Shown one piece after another: positions 6,768 to 12,333 of a stretch of DNA of 12,333 nucleotides. The stretch spans positions 1-12,333 of the forward strand of contig JBDZVX010000076.1 in the NCBI GenBank assembly GCA_040255925.1, in the 5' to 3' direction. The translations under genes and the position numbers were made by a program. This DNA is from Nitrolancea sp040255925. Lineage in GTDB: Bacteria; Chloroflexota; Chloroflexia; Thermomicrobiales; Thermomicrobiaceae. The notes below the pieces were generated by a model, which saw only the letters and a program-made list of their open reading frames with translations, had not been told where the DNA came from and ran no database searches. Position 1 is the stretch's first letter; each line of letters starts with the position of its first letter.

Positions 6768-6929
6768 TCAGCACCATTTGCAGCCATAGCCGTGGTGTCG
6801 GAACTTCCTGAACGTCGTAAAGCGCCGTCGGCGGCGGTGATGACCGTATCCTCCCCACCATCCGCCGTCCCAACCACCGTAGCCTCCCCGCCATCCGTCC
6901 CAACCACCGTGACCTCCATACCAACCCAT
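6768..6929 (-). CDS. Gly/Trp-rich small peptide B, paralogue of peptide A
   Basis: A 53-residue peptide starting at ATG 6929, 6 nt after a purine-rich ribosome site (AGGAAGGAAGAGG). Residues 1-29 are Gly/Trp/Tyr-rich with GGW units (MGWYGGHGGWDGW, GGYGGWDGGWWGGYG). Residues 30-46 are very basic (HHRRRRRFTTFRKFRHH). The end, GYGCKWC, carries a CxxC pair. It shares with peptide A the MGW start, the GGWDGGW repeats and the RRF-x-x-F-x-K segment, but has lost or never had the ten-Cys block. No signal peptide or membrane segment is seen. The gene is short enough for automatic callers to miss. The shared design and the same position before an ABC exporter support it as real. The family is unrecognised and the function unknown. 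Confidence 0.65.
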   Translation of the reverse strand: MGWYGGHGGWDGWRGGYGGWDGGWWGGYGHHRRRRRFTTFRKFRHHGYGCKWC

Positions 6930-7435
6930 GGCGACCCTCTTCCTTCCTAATCATCAGAACCGCGTGAGCGGCCCAGACGGTAAGGACTTCTACCCACAAC
7001 GTAAGGATCCTGCGCAGTAGCCTTACTACCCGCACTATAGCAGCTAACACCTAACCGTTAGCTAACAACTCCCTAAAGATTAGATAAAACTTCCTTCATG
7101 AAGCCGGGCTCATCGCTTAACCTTTGCTTCATCTCATTCGTACGCACCAAACTCCGGAATCGTGCTTACCTTGCACCTATGTCCGGGATTGCCTGGAGAA
7201 ATTCCGCGGCGAACCCGCCAACGGTTGCGCCGGTACCGTGCCGGGTGTAGAGTGTTGCGGATACGACGCAGGATACCGGGGGAGCCGGAACTAAACCGTT
7301 CCGGTTGGGGTCCACATCCATCGCACACGCGATAGACCACGAGTTGGAGACCCCGACCGAACGCGTGCTCCTCTTTTCATTTCTCTACGTGGGCGCCAGT
7401 GCGCCGGAATCTAGGAAGGGAACAGAGTTACGAGT
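6930..7435. other. Divergent intergenic region between peptide B and greA
   Basis: This 506-bp stretch holds no gene I can support. A 68-codon minus frame at 7134-7340 is Arg-rich, lacks a ribosome site and is probably chance. Towards peptide B it contains the candidate promoter and repeats at 7034-7067, giving a leader of about 100 nt. Near the middle a 7-bp hairpin, ccggaac/gttccgg (7285-7304), has no U-run. Just before greA a small ggcgc/gcgcc hairpin (7392-7405) with a 4-nt loop precedes the purine-rich AGGAAGGG. Confidence 0.5.
7034..7067 (-). promoter_or_regulatory. Candidate promoter and operator upstream of peptide B
   Basis: On the minus strand TATAGT (7034-7039) is a good -10 box. 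At the -35 distance (17 bp) there is no TTGACA. The perfect palindrome GTTAGCTAAC (7057-7066) sits there instead, which fits a promoter that needs an activator or is blocked by a repressor. The 8-mer TGTTAGCT occurs twice (7042-7049 and 7060-7067) exactly 18 bp apart, with another CTAAC at 7051-7055. Confidence 0.4.
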
Positions 7436-7909
7436 ATGCAGCGGGAGCGCATCCCTATAACCAAAGAAGGTCTCGAGTCTCTCCGCCGGGAGTATGACGA
7501 CCTGGTTAAGCGCCAGCGGCCTGAGATTTCCCGGATCATTCAGGAGGCTCGTGAGCACGGGGACATCCGTGAAAATGCCGCCTACGACGCGGCCAAGAAC
7601 GACCAGGGGTTTATCGAAGGCCGGATCAGGGAACTGGAGCAGATCCTTCGCCGCGTCGACATTATCGATGAAGAGCGCCGGGGTGATGGATCGGTTGTCC
7701 GGATCGGTTCAACCGTGACGGTACTCATCGAAGGAGACGAGGAGACCTACACGATCGTCGGCGCGGTGGAGGCCAAGCCCTCAGCCGGCCGTATCTCCAA
7801 CGAGTCGCCGGTCGGCCGCGCACTGCTCGGGCACCAGGTAGGCGAGGAGATCGATATCCAGACGCCACGAGCAACCATGACCGCGAAGATCGTTCGCGTC
7901 GAGGGATAA
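7436..7909 (+). CDS. greA: Transcription elongation factor GreA
   Basis: A 157-residue GreA, the normal length. It binds the RNA polymerase secondary channel and stimulates cleavage of backtracked RNA. The N-terminal coiled coil (about 10-75) carries the family signature EAREHGDIRENAAYDAAKN at 37-55, with the acidic tip residues D43 and E46 that place the catalytic metal. The C-terminal FKBP-like domain shows the typical ISNESPVGRALLGHQVGEEI at 120-139. ATG 7436 is the only sensible start, although the best purine run (AGGAAGG, 7413-7419) is 16 nt upstream, farther than usual. It reads divergently from the peptide/ABC block and 57 bp ahead of the deacylase gene, so those two may be co-transcribed. 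There is no link to the export cassette beyond shared intergenic DNA. Confidence 0.96.
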   Translation: MQRERIPITKEGLESLRREYDDLVKRQRPEISRIIQEAREHGDIRENAAYDAAKNDQGFIEGRIRELEQILRRVDIIDEERRGDGSVVRIGSTVTVLIEGDEETYTIVGAVEAKPSAGRISNESPVGRALLGHQVGEEIDIQTPRATMTAKIVRVEG

Positions 7910-7966
7910 AGCGCGTGTCCGGGCGTGCCCCCGCGCAATCGCAAATCGAGAACGAAACGGGGATGC

Positions 7967-8463
7967 ATGGACAGGGACCACGGCACTGGATCGCCCGCGC
8001 ACGAACGTCTGAGCCGGTTTCTTCTTGAACGTGAAGTCGATGCCGAGATTATCTGGCCGGGGCGGGATACATCGAGCGTCCAATCTGCCGCGGCCGCGCT
8101 CGATGTCTGGCCCGGCCAGATCGTGAAATCGCTCCTCTTCCTGGGCAAGGCTGGCGACACGGTGCTCGTGATCGCGCGGGGGACCGTCCGGATCGACCAG
8201 CGGAAGTTGGTTGCCGTCACCGGCATCCGGGAGCCGAGGCTCGCGCCACCGGAGATAATCCAGCGTGTGACCGGCTTCCCTCCTGGAGGAGTCCCACCGG
8301 TCGGTCACGCCACGCCGGTCAAGGTTGTCATGGACCGGGCCGTCCTCGATGAACCATTTGTGTACGGGGCGGCTGCTCCGATTCGATGATCCGGATCAGC
8401 CCGGCGGATATCCAGTCGCTCACCGGCGCCCTGGTCGCTGATCTAGGGTTGGAGGACGAGTAG
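7967..8463 (+). CDS. YbaK/EbsC-type aminoacyl-tRNA deacylase, frameshifted near the C-terminus
   Basis: YbaK-family proteins remove wrong amino acids from tRNA, classically Cys from tRNA-Pro. Family signs are QIVKSLLF at 51-58 with the conserved catalytic Lys K54, a substrate-cleft region around 105-120 with GGVPPVGH at 107-114, and DEPFVYG at 128-134. ATG 7967 is preferred (GGGG 4 nt upstream); a GTG at 7925 would add 14 Arg-rich residues. The open frame stops at 8389 after VYGAAAPIR. The next frame continues perfectly for the family, SMIRISPADIQSLTGALVAD, and stops at 8463. Adding one G to the gggg run at 8366-8369 gives VYGGGCSDSMIRI and a normal 165-residue protein. The break is thus either a sequencing error or a recent mutation. 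A truncated 140-residue product would lack the last helix. Confidence 0.8.
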
Positions 8464-8631
8464 CGCGGATTCACCCGGTGCGGCAAGCAACGCCGCGACA
8501 AAGAGTTCGGGTAGCGGCGCTCACATTCGCCAGCTCAGTGCATGGCTTGCCGCGCCGAGCGAAGACTTGGGCCCGTCTAGCGCCGAATCCCTTGGCCTCC
8601 GGTCCAATCGTGGCTGGCGAGACATCCCCCG

Positions 8632-9423
8632 TCAGAGGAGGTCAAAGCAAAATCGCTCACCGTTTGAGATCACCGTCTCCTCCTTGCCTCGCAGGATCGT
8701 CACCGTTCCCGCGCCCAGCACCATGGCTTCGCCAGCGTTCGGATCGAGCACGCACGCCGTATGCTCGTCGATGCCGAGCAGCGTGGTCTCGGCGGGGAGC
8801 ATACGGCGGAGATAGCCGAACCGCTCGGCACCCATGAAGCAATGGCTGGTGTCGAGCGAAGCCCCGCCCTCGGTGTTGTTCCAATGGGGGAGGACCGTTA
8901 GATCCAGCCCGATCCCGCGAAAGATATCGATTCCGGGAAGCCAGTGGAGGTCGTCGCCGACCTTGTAAATCTCGTACACCGGCAGCGACCACCGGCCGAA
9001 GGCGATCGCGGCGGCGCTGGAGAGAGAAAGCGTGGCACCCTCCTCCAGTCGTGCGTGAATCAGATCGAGCGTCCGGGTACCGGTCAGATGCCGAACGGCG
9101 TACGTGGGGCTGCCGGGACCGGAAAAAATGTAGTCCGCCTGCTCCAACGGTTTGGTAATCGCCGGTGAGTCTGGGTCGTAGACGCCGTCACGGTGGCGCG
9201 CGGCCACGATCTCAACCCAAGGCTGGAAGTTCCGCAGACTCTGAACAAAGAAGGTACGGAGGGTGTTGGAGACCGTCGTGACATTCGGCTGGAATCCGGC
9301 CGGGGTCTCCACGATCGCGACGCGCACCGGTACCGGGAGGCGACGAAAGAGGTACTCATGGATCTGGCGGCCACGCTTCGACGTCTCCCCGGAGCCGAAG
9401 AGCGCAATCAGCCCGTGGGCCAT
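8632..9423 (-). CDS. Peptidase S51 / cyanophycinase-like (class I GATase-like) protein
   Basis: A 263-residue protein resembling PepE (Asp dipeptidase) and cyanophycinase. The start is ATG 9423, 9 nt after GGGGGAG; an in-frame TTG at 9432 directly touches that site and is unlikely. Visible parts are the N-terminal strand LIALFGSGETS, the SGPGSPTYAVRHL loop at about 101-113, and a nucleophile-elbow region LSLSSAAAIAFG at 132-143. LPHWNNTEGG (178-187) has a His in the place expected for the active site, and GIDEHTACVLD (217-227) is the typical late motif of this superfamily. The usual elbow reads G-x-S-A-G-A; here it is S-S-A-A-A, so activity and substrate are uncertain. There is no signal peptide. 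It lies 31 bp downstream of the AceE-like gene on the same strand and is probably co-transcribed with it. Confidence 0.8.
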   Translation of the reverse strand: MAHGLIALFGSGETSKRGRQIHEYLFRRLPVPVRVAIVETPAGFQPNVTTVSNTLRTFFVQSLRNFQPWVEIVAARHRDGVYDPDSPAITKPLEQADYIFSGPGSPTYAVRHLTGTRTLDLIHARLEEGATLSLSSAAAIAFGRWSLPVYEIYKVGDDLHWLPGIDIFRGIGLDLTVLPHWNNTEGGASLDTSHCFMGAERFGYLRRMLPAETTLLGIDEHTACVLDPNAGEAMVLGAGTVTILRGKEETVISNGERFCFDLL

Positions 9424-9454
9424 CCCTGGCAACTCCCCCTAGCACCGGCTCAGA

Positions 9455-11875
9455 TTAGCGCCCACTCCCGGAGAGTTCCAGCGCGTGGAGTGCCGCCGCG
9501 ACAATCGAGCCGCTATCGATCCCGGTCGCCCGGTACAGATCGGCGAGCCCGCCCGACTGCCCAAACTGGTCCACCCCGAGCGAAATAACCGGGACGCCGT
9601 AGACACCACCGAGGAACGACAGCGCGTGCGATGCCGCGTCATGAACGGTGACGATCGGCACCCGGCGTTCCTCCGGAAGAATCAGCCACGAGAAGGGCTC
9701 CTCGACCGGCCGATCATCCACTCCCTGAATCCCCCGGCGCCGCACCTGCTTAAAGGCACGGTAAACCCGGTGGGCGCTGGTGATATTGATGACGTTCGCC
9801 GCGATCTCTTCCTCGCGCAGCCGGTTCGCGGCTTCGATCGCTTCCGGCACCATCACCCCGGAGGCGACGATCTGCACCGCGTTTTCGACCGGCAGATCGG
9901 GCGCTACCTCCCGACGGTCAACCAGCCGGTAACCACCGGCCAGCACCTGGCGGCGTAGCTCGTCTTCGCCCAGCCGCGCCAGAGCCGGCTCCAGCAGCCG
10001 CTGATCGACGGGCTTGGTCGAGAGCCGGAGATAGGTGGATACCCCGTTCTCGCGGTCGCAGCAGCGGCGGAAAGCCTCCAGCAGCACCCACTCGGTCTCG
10101 CTGGCGAAGCACGGCTCAAAGCTGAGCAGACCCGGCAGTTCGATCCCAAGCGAGGCGGTCACGCTCGACTGGTGAGCGCCGCCCTCCGGGCTCAGGCTTA
10201 CGCCGGACGGCGTACCGGCGAAGATCATTTTCGAGCCGACGTACAAGCTGTAGATCAGCGCGTCCAGACCCCGGCAGACGAACGGATCGTAGACCGTGCC
10301 GATCGGGATCAGGTGCTGGCCGACCAGCTCATAGCTCAGCCCAAGCTGGCCCAGCCCCATGAACAGGTTCATCTCGGAGATCCCGAGCTCGATGTGCCGG
10401 CCGGCCGGGCTCTCTCGCCAGCGCAGGAGCTGCGGCGCGTCCCCCTCATAATCCGGCTGCTCGGCCGGGGCGAAGATCCCGACCCGGTTGATCCAGCCAC
10501 CGAGGTGTGTCGAGGTCGCGACATCCGGCGCGATCGTGACGACGCGCTCTCCGATCCCGGGAAGACCGGCCACGCGCGGCATAATGCGGCCAAGCGCCTC
10601 CTGCGTTGATGTTTCGGCCGGGTGCCGAACGCCGAGCGCGGACGGGATGGCATCGGCCGGGATCGGCTCAGCCGCACGTTTGGCGGGCTGATACAGCCGC
10701 GCCGCCATCTCCCGGCAGAGCCGGCCTTCGGAAGAATCCGGAGGGAATGCCGCCCATTGGTCATCGGCGGGGATGCCGAGCGTTTGCTGCAACTGATCCA
10801 TCTGAGCTTGGGAAAGGAGCTTCGAATGGTTCAGCGGATCACCGGCAATCGGCAGCCCCCAGCCCTTTATCGTATAGGCGAAGAGGACGCTCGGCCGGTC
10901 CGTCACAGTATCGACGGCCTCAAAGCAGCGCAGCAGCTCCTCGATATCGTGCCCACCGAGATCGGCGATCACGCCGGGAAGGTCCTGGTCGCTGATCGTG
11001 CTGAGGACGTCGGTCAGCTCCTTGCGGCCGGTGAGCGTGCCGTCAACGAGCCGCCTGCGGAGGGTTTCACCATCCAGCCGGATCAGCGCCTGGTATTCCT
11101 CGTTGCTCATATCGTCGATACGGCGCCTCAGCGCGCCGCCACCAGGCGCGTCAAAGGCTGCTTGCAGCCGCCGGCCATACTTGGCCTCGATGACGTACCA
11201 GCCGGCCGCGTGGAAGAGCGCCTTGAGCCGGGCTGCACGGATGCCGGGCACCACGCGATCCAGGCTCTGCCGGTTCAGATCGACGACCCAGAGGACGTTG
11301 CCGAGGCCGCTCAGCGCCTCTTCGGCGACCGCTTCCCAGACGTTCCCCTCATCAAGCTCGGCATCGCCAATCACGCTGATAAACCGGTTGGAGGTCACCT
11401 CCCCGAAGTGCGCCAGGCTGTAGCGGTGAGCCAGCGCGGCAAAGGCCGGGGCGACCGCGCCCAGGCCCACCGAGCCAGTCGAGAAATCGACCGGGTCCGG
11501 GTCCTTCGTGCGGCTGGGATAGGCCTGGAGTCCACCAAATTCGCGTAGTGTTGTCAGATACCGGCGGTCGAGGTTGCCGAGCAAGTATTGGATCGCATGG
11601 TAGGCCGGTGAAGCGTGCGGCTTGATCGAGACCCGGTCCCCGTCGTGGAGGTAGTGAAAGTAGAGCGCCGTCAGGATCGACACGATCGAGGAGGACGAGG
11701 CCTGATGGCCACCAACTTTGATCTTATCCGGGTTGGGCCGGTTATGGTTCGCGTGATGGACCATCGCCGTCGCCAGCCAGAGGACGCGCCGCTGGATCGA
11801 CTCCAGGACGGCTACCTGCTCCCGGCTGGCGGAAATAATGTCAGGTTCCTCCGACCGCGAAACGTTCTGAGCCAT
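9455..11875 (-). CDS. aceE: Homodimeric pyruvate dehydrogenase E1-like, ThDP-dependent (AceE type)
   Basis: An 806-residue single-chain E1 that would decarboxylate pyruvate (or a related 2-oxo acid) with ThDP and pass the acetyl group to a lipoyl E2. The start at ATG 11875 is fixed by GGGGAGG 6 nt upstream; a longer frame to 12055 adds 60 Arg/Gly-rich residues and lacks a start signal. The N-terminal transketolase-like domain has GGHQASSSSI (55-64), the ThDP/Mg motif from GDAELDEG (170-177) to N201, and SRTKDPDPVDFSTGSVG at 121-137. The pyrimidine domain has the activating Glu E501 in GISEMN and SPEGGAHQS at 562-570. The C-terminal domain ends with DQFGQSGGL at 769-777. It is somewhat shorter than E. 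coli AceE (887). No E2 or E3 gene is in the window, so a related 2-oxo acid or transketolase-like substrate is possible. Confidence 0.85.
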   Translation of the reverse strand: MAQNVSRSEEPDIISASREQVAVLESIQRRVLWLATAMVHHANHNRPNPDKIKVGGHQASSSSIVSILTALYFHYLHDGDRVSIKPHASPAYHAIQYLLGNLDRRYLTTLREFGGLQAYPSRTKDPDPVDFSTGSVGLGAVAPAFAALAHRYSLAHFGEVTSNRFISVIGDAELDEGNVWEAVAEEALSGLGNVLWVVDLNRQSLDRVVPGIRAARLKALFHAAGWYVIEAKYGRRLQAAFDAPGGGALRRRIDDMSNEEYQALIRLDGETLRRRLVDGTLTGRKELTDVLSTISDQDLPGVIADLGGHDIEELLRCFEAVDTVTDRPSVLFAYTIKGWGLPIAGDPLNHSKLLSQAQMDQLQQTLGIPADDQWAAFPPDSSEGRLCREMAARLYQPAKRAAEPIPADAIPSALGVRHPAETSTQEALGRIMPRVAGLPGIGERVVTIAPDVATSTHLGGWINRVGIFAPAEQPDYEGDAPQLLRWRESPAGRHIELGISEMNLFMGLGQLGLSYELVGQHLIPIGTVYDPFVCRGLDALIYSLYVGSKMIFAGTPSGVSLSPEGGAHQSSVTASLGIELPGLLSFEPCFASETEWVLLEAFRRCCDRENGVSTYLRLSTKPVDQRLLEPALARLGEDELRRQVLAGGYRLVDRREVAPDLPVENAVQIVASGVMVPEAIEAANRLREEEIAANVINITSAHRVYRAFKQVRRRGIQGVDDRPVEEPFSWLILPEERRVPIVTVHDAASHALSFLGGVYGVPVISLGVDQFGQSGGLADLYRATGIDSGSIVAAALHALELSGSGR

Positions 11876-11978
11876 GCGCAACCTCCCCATGGATCTTCCA
11901 CCGTGAAGCGACCCTCCGGCGATTGGTGCCGCGGAAGTTCCCCCAGCCGCCGCGAACCGCCCTGCGAGTCTTACCGCT

Positions 11979-12007
11979 ATCCTGACACGCTTCGCCAGGC
12001 TTGTCCA
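11979..12007 (-). promoter_or_regulatory. Candidate promoter for the AceE-like gene
   Basis: On the minus strand TGGACA (12002-12007) and CAGGAT (11979-11984) are separated by 17 bp. The -35 is one base off consensus, and the -10 resembles the NAGGAT form common in high-GC bacteria. Transcription would start about 95 bp upstream of ATG 11875, making this gene and the S51-like gene one unit separate from the permease. Confidence 0.45.
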
Positions 12008-12084
12008 GCCGGAAACGGTGTTTTTCCGTTGAAGATGGGTTACCGCAGGGAACAATGAACATCACAATCGGCAACCGGCCGGGA

Positions 12085-12333
12085 TCAGGTGCCCGGAACC
12101 TGAATTCCAAACGCCTTAAGCAGCAGGGTAATCGCCAGGTAGGTCAGCACGACCACCAGGATACGGACCAAGTAGACGGCCGGCAGAATCCGGCCCAGCC
12201 GGACGCCGTAATGCGAGCCAACCAGGATTCCCAACACCGTCGGAACCGTCACCGAAGGATCGATGAGGTCGTGCGCGTAATAAACGAACGCGCTGGCCGA
12301 GACGGTGATTCCAACCATGAACATACTGGTCCC
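12085..12333 (-). CDS. TauE/SafE-family (TSUP) permease, 3' end (runs off right edge)
   Basis: Only the last 82 residues are present and the frame is open to the window edge. They begin GTSMFMVGITVSASAFVYYA, which matches the second-half repeat of TauE/SafE membrane proteins (T-S-x-F-M-x-G-x-T). VGSHYGVRLGRILP follows, and then a final membrane helix rich in Val/Leu/Ile (VRILVVVLTYLAITLLL). Members export sulfite, sulfoacetate or other organosulfur or carboxylate anions; the substrate cannot be told from this part. It reads in the same direction as the AceE-like gene, 209 bp upstream of it, with a candidate promoter in the gap. Confidence 0.8.
   Translation of the reverse strand, partial: GTSMFMVGITVSASAFVYYAHDLIDPSVTVPTVLGILVGSHYGVRLGRILPAVYLVRILVVVLTYLAITLLLKAFGIQVPGT

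Noticed and set aside
7134..7340. 68-codon minus-strand frame between peptide B and greA, with CDGCG near its start
   Set aside because: No ribosome site, Arg/Pro-rich composition and no family resemblance; likely chance in GC-rich DNA.
8480..8553. 9-bp inverted repeat gcggcaagc / gcttgccgc between convergent genes
   Set aside because: The arms are 56 bp apart with no U-run; too weak to call a terminator.
11876..12055. 60-residue N-terminal extension of the AceE-like protein
   Set aside because: No start signal, low-complexity Arg/Gly/Ala content, and a textbook ribosome site (GGGGAGG, 6 nt) precedes ATG 11875.
1..12333. CRISPR arrays, insertion sequences, tRNA or rRNA genes
   Set aside because: No regular spaced repeats, transposase motifs, cloverleaf pattern or rRNA stretches were seen on either strand.

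Overview
This looks like chromosomal DNA from a moderately high-GC bacterium. Strong GGAGG-type ribosome sites, a PRC-barrel/DUF2171-like protein, an AceE-like single-chain E1 enzyme and the general codon style fit the Thermomicrobia branch of Chloroflexota (Nitrolancea/Sphaerobacter-like). That placement is an inference from style and was not tested by any search.

Layout, left to right. (1) 1-353, minus: 5' part of an unrecognised helical protein running off the left edge. (2) 586-1328, plus: a doubtful small ORF, then a PRC-barrel/DUF2171-like gene whose C-terminus is frameshifted, then a clear hairpin terminator at 1485-1518. (3) 1578-6929, minus: the main block. It is a duplicated module of [tiny Gly/Trp-rich, basic, Cys-containing peptide] - [GC-rich hairpin] - [full-length ABC exporter]. 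A kinase-only Ser/Thr protein kinase is translationally coupled to the upstream exporter copy. In transcription order the genes are peptide B (6929-6768), ABC B (6692-4812), kinase (4815-3982), a 248-bp gap, peptide A (3733-3539) and ABC A (3449-1578). (4) 6930-7435: a divergent intergenic region with a TATAGT -10-like box and GTTAG/CTAAC repeats. (5) 7436-8463, plus: greA, then a YbaK-type aminoacyl-tRNA deacylase gene that is also frameshifted near its end. (6) 8632-12333, minus: 3' end of a TauE/SafE-type permease, an AceE-like pyruvate dehydrogenase E1, and, 31 bp downstream, a peptidase-S51/cyanophycinase-like protein.

How the genes may work together. The strongest candidate for an undescribed system is the 1578-6929 block. 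Each exporter is preceded at 75-89 bp by its own short peptide gene, and one of the two was below the usual ORF length cut-off. The peptides share an MGW start, GGW repeats and an RRF-x-x-F-x-K segment, but differ in cysteine content (10 versus 2). The two exporters align without a gap over about 600 residues, and both have complete ATPase motifs. The simplest reading is a duplicated small-peptide export cassette, with peptides that may be ribosomally made secreted peptides or metal-binding/surface peptides, and with a kinase as possible regulator. No peptide-modifying enzyme is visible in the window, so the function stays open.

The two frameshifts (near 1214-1218 and 8366-8369) both lie in short homopolymer runs. 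In each case a convincing continuation sits in the neighbouring frame. They may be sequencing errors rather than real mutations.
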